64,000 nt of DNA from Rubellimicrobium arenae (GTDB taxonomy: Bacteria; Pseudomonadota; Alphaproteobacteria; Rhodobacterales; Rhodobacteraceae), in contig NZ_JAFMSS010000001.1 in the NCBI RefSeq assembly GCF_017916295.1, positions 500,722-564,721 on the forward strand. The letters are read 5' to 3'. Made by a program: the position numbers and the translations under genes. Below, in pieces: positions 7,832 through 16,375 of the stretch (its first letter is position 1; each line of letters opens with the position of its first letter). The notes beneath the pieces were generated by a model. The model did no database searches. It was not told the origin of the DNA and was given only the letters and a program-made list of their open reading frames with translations.

Positions 7832-8986
7832 ATGCCTGACCGCCCTGCCCCCGCGAAACTTTGGAAGGGCAAGCCCGAGGACTGGCTGCTGGACGAACTG
7901 GCCGACGTCGTGGACGGGAACGACGACCCCGAGCTCGAGCTTGACGACGTCATTCTTTCGCAGCGCATCGCCGAGATGTACCGCAGCGCCCATCCCGACG
8001 AACTGCCCGGCTCCGTCTACTTCCCCGAGTTACTCCGGCTGCAAGCCGAACTCATCAAGCTCCAGGATTGGGTGGTCCACCGCAAGGAGAAGGTCGTCAT
8101 CCTGTTCGAGGGGCGCGATTCAGCCGGCAAGGGCGGGGTGATCAAGCGCATCACCCAGCGCCTCAACCCCCGCGTGGTGCGCACGGTGGCCCTGCCCGCC
8201 CCCTCGGACCGCGAGCGGTCGCAGTGGTACTTCCAGCGCTACGTTCCCCACCTGCCCGCAGGCGGCGAGATCGTGCTCTTCGACCGCTCCTGGTACAACC
8301 GCGCCGGCGTGGAGCGGGTCATGGGCTTTGCCGACGAGGATCAGGTCGAGCAGTTCTTCCGCGACGTCCCCGAGTTCGAACGCATGCTGGTGCGATCGGG
8401 CATCCGGGTCATCAAGTACTGGTTCTCCATCACCGACGAGGAGCAGCAACTGCGCTTCCTGGTGCGCATCCACGACCCCCTCAAGCAGTGGAAGCTTTCA
8501 CCGATGGACCTGCAAAGCCGGGTGCGCTGGGAGGACTACACCAAGGCCAAGGAGGAGATGTTCGACCGAACCAACATCCCCGAGGCGCCTTGGTATATCG
8601 TGGAAGGCAACGACAAGCGACGGGCCCGGCTGAACTGCATCGCCCATCTCCTGAGCCTGATCCCCTGCGGCGAGGCTCCGCACGAGGAGATTCAGCTTCC
8701 CGAGCGGGTCTACAACGCCGACTACGAACGCGCCGTGCTGCCGCGCGAGCTTTATGTGCCTGAGCGATACCCCCTGGCGGCTTCGCCAGCTCTGGCGGCG
8801 GCGCATCAGCGCAGGACCCCGACATCGCCCGAGGTTCCTGCCGAACTCGTGCGACTGGTCACCGAGCGCAACCCGGCACCGGGAACTCCGGGCGCAGGCA
8901 GCCCAGCCCCCGAACCGCCGGTTGCACCTCCAAGCCAGGGTTGGCGTGAACGGATCAGGAGCCTGATGCCGCGTCGGCGCGGATGA
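7832..8986 (+). CDS. ppk2: Polyphosphate kinase 2 (PPK2)
   Basis: 384-aa PPK2-family enzyme, which transfers phosphate between polyphosphate and nucleotides, usually in the direction of NTP synthesis. Walker A is EGRDSAGKGG (93-102), Walker B/lid motif FDRSWYNRAGVERVMGF (from 150), and the segment KYWFSITDEEQQLRF is diagnostic for the one-domain, class I-like PPK2 enzymes. Start at ATG 7832, with CGGAG 6 nt upstream. An upstream in-frame ATG at 7796 lacks a ribosome site. The catalytic core ends near residue 310; the remaining ~70 residues are proline/alanine-rich and probably disordered. Tandem hairpins follow the stop codon. Confidence 0.95.
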   Translation: MPDRPAPAKLWKGKPEDWLLDELADVVDGNDDPELELDDVILSQRIAEMYRSAHPDELPGSVYFPELLRLQAELIKLQDWVVHRKEKVVILFEGRDSAGKGGVIKRITQRLNPRVVRTVALPAPSDRERSQWYFQRYVPHLPAGGEIVLFDRSWYNRAGVERVMGFADEDQVEQFFRDVPEFERMLVRSGIRVIKYWFSITDEEQQLRFLVRIHDPLKQWKLSPMDLQSRVRWEDYTKAKEEMFDRTNIPEAPWYIVEGNDKRRARLNCIAHLLSLIPCGEAPHEEIQLPERVYNADYERAVLPRELYVPERYPLAASPALAAAHQRRTPTSPEVPAELVRLVTERNPAPGTPGAGSPAPEPPVAPPSQGWRERIRSLMPRRRG

Positions 8987-8997
8987 CGGGCCGAGAT

Positions 8998-9035
8998 GAT
9001 GGCCAAGGTGGCCATCACAGGGCCGGGCGGCCCTG
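8998..9035 (+). terminator. Tandem hairpins downstream of ppk2
   Basis: Two adjacent perfect stem-loops: GATGGCCA-AGG-TGGCCATC (8998-9016) and CAGGGCC-GGGC-GGCCCTG (9018-9035), starting 11 nt after the ppk2 stop. No T-run follows, so termination strength is uncertain. Confidence 0.5.
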
Positions 9036-9536
9036 GCATGTCCGGCGGGGCAGGCGCGCGAGCATTCTGGCGCGCCTTGCGGACCGCTTGCGAACATCAT
9101 CCGAACCGGCAGCGAGTGTTGTGATGTGCGCCAGCCGTCTCGCAGGCCGTCGCCGAACAGCGTCCGGCTGAAGTCAGCCACTCCAACACCGCTCCAGTCG
9201 AACGGGCCGATCGGGGCCCAGGGTGCTTTGTTCAGGCCCGATTGTTCCATGTCCGATGCATTCGGCGTTCTTCCTGAACGAGACCTTCGGCGCGAGCGTG
9301 GGATTCGTTGCTCCTCGCATCCGCGCAGTTGCCGGTCCTTGGGCCGGAAGCGGAACGGGCCGATACCATCCGGCCTGCCTGGCCGCAGCTGGCGCTTCAT
9401 CCTCGGCGACCTTGGCTCAGCCTGTCAGCCCTGGCTTGGGCATCACCTCAGGACGCCGATCCGGCTCCCGGACCTCTTGTCCGAACCACGCCCCCGGTCA
9501 CGCGATCATTGCCCCCGACGCCTCGTCTGACCAAGA
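9036..9536. other. Intergenic region, nothing recognised
   Basis: About 500 bp between the ppk2 hairpins and the MBL-fold gene. Open frames exist on the plus strand but have no family resemblance and no ribosome sites. Confidence 0.45.
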
Positions 9537-10481
9537 ATGGCAAAGACCCCGATCGGAGCTGCGACGCCATTGACCTTCCCGCTCACCACGGCCCCCCAGG
9601 ATGGCGACCTCGCCTCGATCCGCTGGATCCATGGCGCCCCCGACTGCGCCCGGTGCACCGATCCGCTCATTCAGGTGGTGGCCTACGACCCGGACTCCTT
9701 CATCCTGCGGATCTCCAAATGCTTCAGCTTCGAAGCCAATTTCATCTACCTTCTCGTGGGACAGGAACGAGCCATCCTGTTCGACACCGGCGCGCCACCT
9801 GACAGCGGATCGGCCCACCAGGTGCTTCCTCTTCGTCAGACCGTCGACAAGCTGCTTTCCGACCATCCGCGGGGCCGGAACCTTCACCTGATCGTCGCTC
9901 ATACCCACGGCCACCGGGATCACATCTTCTGGGATGCCCAGTTCACCGATCGGCCCGACACCACCTTGGTCGGGCTCTCTCTTCCCGAGGTGCAGGCCTT
10001 CTGGAACCTTACGGATTGGCCACATGGGGAGGCCGATCACGATCTGGGCGACCGCCGACTGACGGTATTCGCCATCCCCGGCCACGAGCCGACCCACATC
10101 GCCGTCTTCGATCAACGCACCGGGATCCTTCTGACGGGCGACCTCTTGTATCCCGGCCTCCTGACGGTCAGGAACTGGCCCGCCTTCCGCGCGAGCGCCC
10201 GGCGCCTCCGTGACTTTACCGCGCGCCACACTGTTCGAATGGCCCTCGGCCACCACATCGAGATGACGCGAACGCCAGGATTGGCCTACCCGCTCGGCGC
10301 GACCTGGCAACCCGACGAGCATCCCCTGCCCCTCGGCGTCCGGGACATTGAGGCCCTGCACCTTGCCTGCGAGAGGATGGGGGAAACACCCTGGAACCTT
10401 GCGCTCGACAGCTTTCATATTGTCATCATGCCCGAGGCCGTGGCTGCCTTGGCAAAGGCCATGAGCTCAGACGAGGGCTGA
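9537..10481 (+). CDS. MBL-fold metallo-hydrolase
   Basis: 314-aa metallo-beta-lactamase-fold hydrolase. The dinuclear metal motif HTHGHRDH sits at residues 122-129 (HxHxDH). Further ligands are recognisable in VFAIPGHEPTHIAVFD (histidine), GILLTGDLLYPG (bridging aspartate) and MALGHHIEMT (final histidine). The preceding strand AILFDTGAPP is the conserved LIDTG element. No signal peptide. Substrate unknown; the fold covers lactonases, glyoxalase II and sulfatases. It converges with the ADP-ribosylglycohydrolase gene, with a shared hairpin between them. Confidence 0.87.
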   Translation: MAKTPIGAATPLTFPLTTAPQDGDLASIRWIHGAPDCARCTDPLIQVVAYDPDSFILRISKCFSFEANFIYLLVGQERAILFDTGAPPDSGSAHQVLPLRQTVDKLLSDHPRGRNLHLIVAHTHGHRDHIFWDAQFTDRPDTTLVGLSLPEVQAFWNLTDWPHGEADHDLGDRRLTVFAIPGHEPTHIAVFDQRTGILLTGDLLYPGLLTVRNWPAFRASARRLRDFTARHTVRMALGHHIEMTRTPGLAYPLGATWQPDEHPLPLGVRDIEALHLACERMGETPWNLALDSFHIVIMPEAVAALAKAMSSDEG

Positions 10482-10523
10482 GACGGGAGCCCGATCCTGT
10501 CGGCCCGAGCCGATCCGGACAAG

Positions 10524-10548
10524 GGCGCCCGCCCGTCTCTTGGGCGCC
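10524..10548. terminator. Bidirectional hairpin between convergent genes
   Basis: GGCGCCC, an 11-nt loop, then GGGCGCC, between the ends of the MBL-fold gene (10481) and the ADP-ribosylglycohydrolase gene (10643). The loop contains GTCTCTT. Confidence 0.45.
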
Positions 10549-10642
10549 TCGGCATCGCCGGCAGCCGATAGCTCCGTCGCTCTCGCGCAGCTTGGCCCAC
10601 CGACTGATCTTGGAACGTGCCCGCCTCCTGCCGCAGAGCCAC

Positions 10643-12748
10643 TCAGCCAGGGGCAGACGTGACGTGGATGCGGGTGGCGGAAAGAGCGCCCTCGTGGACG
10701 GAGAGCCCCAGAGCTCCGTCCCGGAACGCCAGTGGTCCGTCATCCCGGGCCTGGACCGTCACCTCGCCCAAGGTAGCAGAAATCCGATCTCCCTTCGCGG
10801 TCAGGCTCAGCGTCAGGGCTGTCTCGAACGGGACCGGGCACGGTGCAGCGGCCAGCACCTCTTCGTCCGCGTCACGGCACCGAACGATCTGAAGCTCGCC
10901 GGTCCGTGTCATCCGGGCTTCGTAGCAGCGCCGCAGACCCTGGGCCCGCACCACGACGCCAGCCTGCTCCCCCAGATGCCAGATCAGGTCGGCCTCGACG
11001 GCGTAGTCGGTCCACTCCCGGGTGCCATGCAGGATCAGGCCTCGGCCACGATCCTGACTGATGCGGAAATCCTGCGGAAAGGCTGTCGAGAAGATGCTCA
11101 CCCCGTTGACCCAGGCCCGCCGCCAGAACTCGCCGCCATCCACGGGCCGCGCCAGGGTCAGGTGCGGGGCACCTGTCCAGCCGACCCGGTCCACGAGGAC
11201 CCGGCCGCTGGATCGACCCGCAGGCGAGGTGAGCACGACACCCACTTCGGCCACCGGCTGGCCGCCCAGGTCCGGGATGATCCAGGACAGGTCCGCCGAG
11301 CGTCCCGGCACGAGAAGCGCCGAGTCCTCGGCATCGAGCGACACCAGAGCGTCCCGTGCATTGTAGTGCCGTAGCCGGAGCCGTGCCTCGACGACGCCAC
11401 TGTTGTCGGATTGAGCCGTGACCGAGGCGAAGAGCCGCTGCCCGGGGTAGACTCGTGGCGTCGCCATCAGTTCGTAGGTCCGCATCCTCAGGATGTCGGG
11501 CGGGGTAAAGACCGGAGTGATGGCCGCGGCCTCAAGGCCAGGGGCCAAGGCGTCGTAATCCAGCGCCAGGGCCTGCCCCGTCCCGGTCACGCGCAGGCCA
11601 TGAATGGCAGCAGGCGACGGTTGCGGACGGAAGCCCTGCACCGATCCGGGCAGCGAGAAGTGGAACTGTGCTCCGTCCTTGGGCGCAGGCAGCGGCCCCT
11701 CTCCCGCGAGTTGGCGACCAAGGTTCGTCAGCCAGCAGGCCACCTTGACCGCATCATTGATCGAGTTGCCGCCATCCGCGCTCGACAGCAGCAGCCGGTC
11801 TGCCACTGGGCCGCGCCAGTCCGGCCCCGCCTCCAGCCCCTCCAACCCGAGCACGATGCCGTGCAGGCAGCCCAAGTTGCCCGCGTTGCAATCGGTGTCC
11901 CAACCCGAGGTGTTCACGATCATCTGCCCGCGCTGGAAGTCATGGGGCGCATGCAGGAGCGCCATGATCATCAGCGCGTGGTTGGGCACGACGTGGCAGT
12001 TGCCCGGATATCGATCGTAGCCGTAGCTGTCCTCGATCCGCTGGCGCGTGGTCAGCCAGTCCTCGTTGCTGGCAGCCCACCCGCGTATGTCGGCGACAAG
12101 CCGCGCGATCAGACTGTCCTTCGGAATGAAGGACAGTCCCGTGTCGAGAAGGTGGTCGATGTCGCGGCTGACGAACGCTTCGGCTTCCATGGCGGCCCAA
12201 AGAACGGCGGCGTTCACGCTTTCGCCGTCGTGGCTGACCGACCCCGCCGCCCGGGCCAGCCGGGCCGCCTGCGCCGGATTGCCTGGCGAGACCAGTGCCC
12301 AGCCATCGACGAAAATCTGCGCGCCGATCTGCTCGGCCACGGTGGCACCGTTGGTCGCGATCGCCCCTGAGGTCGGAGCGGGGATCCCTTTCCTCAGGTT
12401 CAGCCAGGCCGTGTGCTCGGTCGAGTTGCCGGCCCCTCCCCACCAAAGGATGGATCGCCCCTCGACGATGTAATTGAGCCAGGCCTGTCCGATCTCTTCG
12501 GGCGTGAGATCCGGCGACATCCGGTAGTCGTCGAGCGCACGGGGAAAGGTGAAGGTTCCGGCGATATCGTCGTCGGTCACGACCAGCGGGTCGCCCAGCT
12601 GGTCGTGGACGAAGTAGGTGATCGGCCCGAGCTCGGCCATGATCCGAGAATGGCGCCAGTTCTCGAAAGGGCGGCCCAGATAGACGCCGATCAGCTTGCC
12701 CAGGACGCCGGCGTAGACGCGATCCAGATGGTCAGGAGGCAGGCTCAT
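10643..12748 (-). CDS. ADP-ribosylglycohydrolase-family protein with C-terminal beta-sandwich module
   Basis: 701-aa protein in two parts. Residues 1 to ~350 are an ADP-ribosylglycohydrolase (ARH/DraG) domain. It has the N-terminal YAGVLGKLIGVYLGRPFE helix, the metal motif VTDDDIAG (aspartates at 59-61) and the second metal motif SGWDTDCNAGN (about 281-291). The dimagnesium site is therefore intact. From about 400 on it is beta-rich; the last ~150 residues (EWTDYAVEADLIWH, GVVVRAQGLRRCYEARM) resemble a concanavalin/LamG or DUF1080-like sandwich. Start set at ATG 12748 with GGGGAG 6 nt upstream; an open frame further upstream gives only arginine-rich sequence. It is divergent from a CUT1 importer plus GH172 operon, so a sugar N- or O-ribofuranoside hydrolase is more likely than a protein de-ADP-ribosylase. 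That role is inference. Confidence 0.85.
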   Translation of the reverse strand: MSLPPDHLDRVYAGVLGKLIGVYLGRPFENWRHSRIMAELGPITYFVHDQLGDPLVVTDDDIAGTFTFPRALDDYRMSPDLTPEEIGQAWLNYIVEGRSILWWGGAGNSTEHTAWLNLRKGIPAPTSGAIATNGATVAEQIGAQIFVDGWALVSPGNPAQAARLARAAGSVSHDGESVNAAVLWAAMEAEAFVSRDIDHLLDTGLSFIPKDSLIARLVADIRGWAASNEDWLTTRQRIEDSYGYDRYPGNCHVVPNHALMIMALLHAPHDFQRGQMIVNTSGWDTDCNAGNLGCLHGIVLGLEGLEAGPDWRGPVADRLLLSSADGGNSINDAVKVACWLTNLGRQLAGEGPLPAPKDGAQFHFSLPGSVQGFRPQPSPAAIHGLRVTGTGQALALDYDALAPGLEAAAITPVFTPPDILRMRTYELMATPRVYPGQRLFASVTAQSDNSGVVEARLRLRHYNARDALVSLDAEDSALLVPGRSADLSWIIPDLGGQPVAEVGVVLTSPAGRSSGRVLVDRVGWTGAPHLTLARPVDGGEFWRRAWVNGVSIFSTAFPQDFRISQDRGRGLILHGTREWTDYAVEADLIWHLGEQAGVVVRAQGLRRCYEARMTRTGELQIVRCRDADEEVLAAAPCPVPFETALTLSLTAKGDRISATLGEVTVQARDDGPLAFRDGALGLSVHEGALSATRIHVTSAPG

Positions 12749-13006
12749 GGTCATCTCCCCGTCCGAAGCGATGGATGTGTGGGCAGGCCCAACGACGACA
12801 GCCAGCCGGACGGTCGCTCTGCTGGCTGACCGCAGGACATCTTGTCTGTTCCGCCGGGCAGGTCCGCTGGCTCGGGCTGCGCCGACCGGGGGGCGCCAGA
12901 GGCTGGAGAACAACCGCCGAGTTGCTTTCCATCGGCATCGACGCCGATGGCGCAGGAGCTCGGCCAAGGCGTGATCCATATGGGCCAGATCAGGGTAAGC
13001 ACTCGA

Positions 13007-13019
13007 CTGGTCATACCAG
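13007..13019. promoter_or_regulatory. Candidate GntR/FadR-type operator
   Basis: Perfect inverted repeat CTGGT-cat-ACCAG. The core TGGTCATACCA fits the TNGTNNNACNA pattern established for FadR-subfamily GntR regulators. No gntR gene adjoins it, so the cognate regulator would be elsewhere. Confidence 0.45.
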
Positions 13020-13073
13020 ACGATAGCTCGCCCGGACTTTGGACGCAACGATCCCAGCGGCTGGCCAAGAGTG

Positions 13074-13102
13074 TTGACAACAGATAGGACCAGTCGCAAT
13101 CT
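13074..13102 (+). promoter_or_regulatory. Candidate -35/-10 promoter for the CUT1 operon
   Basis: TTGACA at 13074-13079, a 17-bp spacer, then a weak -10 (CAATCT). It lies about 70 bp upstream of the binding-protein start. The -35 is consensus; the -10 is poor. Confidence 0.35.
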
Positions 13103-13173
13103 CAGACGGAGGAGAAGAGGCTGACCGGCCGTGGTCCGAGACCTTGGCCGGCACCGCACAGGGAGGAACTGGA

Positions 13174-14553
13174 ATGACCACTGACGACAGTTCGTCGTCC
13201 GTCCGGCGTCGCATGGGCGGGCTCACCCGACGCCGCCTGCTGACCCAGGGGACGGCCTTCGGGGCCGCCGGGCTGGTGGGCGGCGTCACCGGGTTCCCGT
13301 TCATCAACCGCCTGAGTGCGCGGGCACAGGGCGCCCCGCTCAAGTTCTGGCAGTTCTACGCGCCGGGCGGCAACGTCGAAAGCCAGTCGCAGTGGTTCGA
13401 GAAGACCGTTGCCGACTGGAACGCCAGCCACGAGCAGCAGATCGAGCTCGAGTATCTGCCCAACGCCGACTACATGGACGGCACGCGCCTGCCCACGGCC
13501 TTCGCCTCGGGCGAGGGGCCGGACCTGTTCATTATCAGCCCCGGCGACTTCCTTCGGTACTATAACGGGGGCGTGCTGCTGGACCTGACGCCCTTCATCG
13601 AAGACGCGGCCAAGTCCGATTTCTCCGAAAGCGTGATCGCCAACCGCATGGTCGACGGCAAGATCTTCGGCATCCCCATGGAAGTCGAGCCGATGGCGAT
13701 GTACTACTCGATCCCCGCCTTCGAGGAGGCGGGCCTGAACGAGAACGACGTGCCCCAGACCTGGGACCAATTGCTCGACGTGGCCCAGAAGCTCACCAAC
13801 GATCAGCGCTATGGCGTCCTGTTCGACGTGACGCCTGGATACTACCAGAACTTCACCTGGTACCCGTTCATGTGGCAGGGCGGCGGCGACATCCAGGGGG
13901 CAGACGGACAGAGCTCCTTCAATTCGCCGGCTGTGATTCAGGCTCTCAAGCTCTGGCAGGATGCCGTCAACATGGGCGCGGCGCCCCGTCAGGTGCTGGG
14001 CGGCGGCGGCTTCGACATCGTGCCCAACCTGGGCTCGGGCTACGTGGCCATGCAGAATGTCGGGATCTGGGGAATCGCGGCCCTGCGCGACGGCGCGCCG
14101 GACCTGCCCTACGGGGTGTTCAAGCTGCCCGTTCCGCAGGGCGGGAAATACGTCACGGTCGGCGGCGGCTGGGCCTTCGTGGCGAACGCCCGCGGCGCGA
14201 ATCCCGAGGCGGCGGGGGAGTTCTGCGCCTGGGCGCTGGCTTCGATGAGCCCGGACTCCGTCCAGCGGGTCACGGACTGGTGCACCGTCGCCAAGAGCGA
14301 CATGCCTCCGCGTGCGAGCGCGCTCGAGGCCGGTGGCGCCGCCTACCAGGAGGGCATGATGGGGGTCTTTTCCCGCGAGATTTATCCGGGAACGCGCGCC
14401 GAGCCCCGGGTTCCGCCCGAGGTTTACAAGATCGTCTCGGATGCGATCCAGGCCACCATGCTCGGCGGGCAGGACCCCGCAGCGGCCGCAGCGGCGGCGT
14501 CGGATCAGCTCAACGCCTTCCTGAGCGGCTACAGCGGCGCCCCGGTCCTCTGA
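13174..14553 (+). CDS. CUT1 sugar ABC transporter substrate-binding protein (Tat-exported)
   Basis: 459-aa family-1 extracellular solute-binding protein (MalE/UgpB type). The N-terminus carries a twin-arginine leader, LTRRRLLTQGTAFGAAGLVG, cleaved probably after SARAQG. The mature protein opens with APLKFWQFYAPGG. Further family segments are TAFASGEGPDLFIISPGDF and WAFVANARGANPEAAGEF, the latter in the conserved hinge/cleft region. Start at ATG 13174, with GGAGG upstream at 13162-13166. First gene of a five-gene plus-strand unit: binding protein, two permeases, ATPase, GH172 enzyme. Ligand unknown, probably an oligosaccharide. Confidence 0.92.
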   Translation: MTTDDSSSSVRRRMGGLTRRRLLTQGTAFGAAGLVGGVTGFPFINRLSARAQGAPLKFWQFYAPGGNVESQSQWFEKTVADWNASHEQQIELEYLPNADYMDGTRLPTAFASGEGPDLFIISPGDFLRYYNGGVLLDLTPFIEDAAKSDFSESVIANRMVDGKIFGIPMEVEPMAMYYSIPAFEEAGLNENDVPQTWDQLLDVAQKLTNDQRYGVLFDVTPGYYQNFTWYPFMWQGGGDIQGADGQSSFNSPAVIQALKLWQDAVNMGAAPRQVLGGGGFDIVPNLGSGYVAMQNVGIWGIAALRDGAPDLPYGVFKLPVPQGGKYVTVGGGWAFVANARGANPEAAGEFCAWALASMSPDSVQRVTDWCTVAKSDMPPRASALEAGGAAYQEGMMGVFSREIYPGTRAEPRVPPEVYKIVSDAIQATMLGGQDPAAAAAAASDQLNAFLSGYSGAPVL

Positions 14554-14557
14554 TCCC

Positions 14558-15502
14558 ATGACCCTTCAGCAGACAGACACAGCGGCGGGCCCCCGGCCCG
14601 CTGCCCGGCGGCGCCTGTCGTTCCGGACGCGAGAGAAGATCGCGGGCTATCTCTTCGTGCTTCCGGACGCCCTGGGTCTGCTGGTCTTCGTGGGGCTGCC
14701 CATGCTCCTCGCCCTGGGGCTGGGCTTCTTCGAGGTCGATGGGTTCGGCGGCTATCGTTTTGCAGGCCTGGCCAACTACCGGAGGATGTGGGCCGACCCT
14801 CTCTTCTGGCAGAGCCTCGGGGCCACGCTGCTTTATGCGGCGATGCTCGTTCCCTCGCTCTACGTCTCCGGCCTGGGCCTCGCGCTGCTGGTCGAACGGA
14901 CGAACGCCTGGAACGGCGTGCTGCGAGCGATCTTCTTCCTGCCGCAGATGGTCAGCCTGGTCGTGGTCGCCCTGATCTGGAAGATGCTGACGGTCGAGAA
15001 GATCGGCGCCATCTCCCGCGCCCTGTCGCCGCTCGGCCTTGGCGGCATCTCGTTCCTGGGCAACCCGGACTGGGCCATGTTCGCGGTCGTCTTCGTGAGC
15101 GTCTGGTTCCTGATGGGCTTCTACATGCTCATCTTCCTGGGGGGCCTCCAGGACATTCCCAAGGAATACTACGAGGCGGCCCGCATCGATGGCGCCGGCC
15201 CGCTGTCGAGCTTCTGGTTCATCACGCTCCCCCTGCTCCGGCCCACGAGCTTCTTCGTGCTTCTCGTGTCCCTCGTGACGGCGGTGGCGGGCGGCGCGGC
15301 CTTCGACCTGATCTACGTGATGACCAAGGGGGGCCCGGCGAACTCGACCTCGCTCCTCATCTTCTACGCCTATCAGCAGGCCTTCCAGTACAACAGCTTC
15401 GGCTATGCCGGCGCGATCGCCTCGATCCTGGTCGCTGTGCTGCTGCTGGTCACTCTTGTCATGTTTCTCCTGACCCGGGGCGGACGGTTCCAGTATGAGT
15501 GA
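14558..15502 (+). CDS. CUT1 sugar ABC transporter permease (MalF/UgpA type)
   Basis: 314-aa inner-membrane permease with six predicted transmembrane spans after a basic cytoplasmic leader. The EAA loop that contacts the ATPase is visible as EYYEAARIDGAGPLSSFWFI (about residues 203-222). Typical MalF/UgpA blocks include AGYLFVLPDALGLLVF and ALIWKMLTVEKIG. Starts 4 bp after the binding-protein stop and overlaps the next permease by 8 bp (ATGAGTGA), so the three are translationally coupled. Confidence 0.93.
   Translation: MTLQQTDTAAGPRPAARRRLSFRTREKIAGYLFVLPDALGLLVFVGLPMLLALGLGFFEVDGFGGYRFAGLANYRRMWADPLFWQSLGATLLYAAMLVPSLYVSGLGLALLVERTNAWNGVLRAIFFLPQMVSLVVVALIWKMLTVEKIGAISRALSPLGLGGISFLGNPDWAMFAVVFVSVWFLMGFYMLIFLGGLQDIPKEYYEAARIDGAGPLSSFWFITLPLLRPTSFFVLLVSLVTAVAGGAAFDLIYVMTKGGPANSTSLLIFYAYQQAFQYNSFGYAGAIASILVAVLLLVTLVMFLLTRGGRFQYE
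14585..14601 (+). promoter_or_regulatory. Hairpin in the first codons of the CUT1 permease gene
   Basis: GCGGGCC-ccc-GGCCCGC, perfect 7-bp stem and 3-nt loop, 31 nt after the binding-protein stop. It lies inside the start of the next gene because the two genes are only 4 bp apart. Confidence 0.4.
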
Positions 15503-16343
15503 GCGCGTCCCCAAATACCGCTACACCGCCGGGCAGGTCACGATCGTGCGCGCGATCTGGGTGCTGATCGGCGCCGTGCTCGCCCTGATGACGCTCTTCC
15601 CGCTTCTCTGGATGGTGTCGATCTCGTTCAAGACCCAGGCCGAGATGTTCGACATGGGCCTCGTGCCGGCGAACCCGACGCTCGACAACTTCCGCTACGT
15701 GTTCACGCAGGTCGATTTCGTGCGGTACCTGCTCAACACCTTCTTCGTGGCCGCGACGGTCACGCTGGTCGCGCTCCTGTTCCACTCGATGGCGGGCTAT
15801 GCCCTCGCCCGGCTTCGCTTTCCGGGACGCGAGGCGATCTTCCTGACCATGTTCTCGACGTTCCTAGTCTCGTTGCCCGTCATCATCGTCCCTCTCTTCA
15901 TCCTGGTGCGGTCGCTCGGGATGCTGAACTCCTTCAGCGGGCTGATCATCCCGTCGATCTTCAACGCCTTCGGCATCTTTCTGCTGCGGCAGTTCTACCT
16001 GTCCGTCCCGCGCGAACTGGAGGAGGCGGCGCTCATCGACGGGGCGGGGCACTTCCGCATCTACTGGAGCGTGATCCTCCCCATCAGCCGCCCCATCCTG
16101 TCGGCGCTGGCCATCCTGTTCTTCCTTGCAAACTGGAACGCCTTCCTCTGGCCGCTGACGGTCACCCGCGATCCCGAGCTGCGGCTGGTGCAGGTCGCCA
16201 TCGCCGGCTTCCAGGGCCAGTACACGGCCGCCTGGAACTACATCATGGCGGCCTCGACCGTCGTCGCCCTGCCGATGCTGGTGCTGTTCCTGATCTTCCA
16301 GCGACAGATCATGGATTCCCTCAAGACGAGCGGCCTGAAGTGA
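15495..16343 (+). CDS. CUT1 sugar ABC transporter permease (MalG/UgpE type)
   Basis: 282-aa partner permease with six predicted membrane spans. The EAA motif is ELEEAALIDGAGHFRIYWSV (about residues 174-193), followed by ILPISRPILSALAILFFLAN as in MalG. The final WNYIMAASTVVALPMLVLFL and QRQIMDSLKTSGLK tail are standard for the family. Overlaps the previous gene by 8 bp. Confidence 0.93.
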   Translation: MSERVPKYRYTAGQVTIVRAIWVLIGAVLALMTLFPLLWMVSISFKTQAEMFDMGLVPANPTLDNFRYVFTQVDFVRYLLNTFFVAATVTLVALLFHSMAGYALARLRFPGREAIFLTMFSTFLVSLPVIIVPLFILVRSLGMLNSFSGLIIPSIFNAFGIFLLRQFYLSVPRELEEAALIDGAGHFRIYWSVILPISRPILSALAILFFLANWNAFLWPLTVTRDPELRLVQVAIAGFQGQYTAAWNYIMAASTVVALPMLVLFLIFQRQIMDSLKTSGLK

Positions 16344-16375
16344 GGTCCCCTCGTTCCATCAAACCGGAGTGACGC

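Larger units (their letters stand above)
12749..13173. other. Divergent promoter region of the furanoside-type sugar locus
   Basis: 425 bp between the minus-strand ADP-ribosylglycohydrolase gene and the plus-strand binding-protein operon. It contains a candidate GntR-type operator (13007-13019) and a candidate sigma-70 promoter (13074-13102), listed separately. I see no gene in it. Confidence 0.5.

Noticed and set aside
12749..13159. N-terminal extension of the ADP-ribosylglycohydrolase frame
   Set aside because: The upstream 137 codons are Arg-rich and family-less, and a GGGGAG ribosome site sits 6 nt before ATG 12748.
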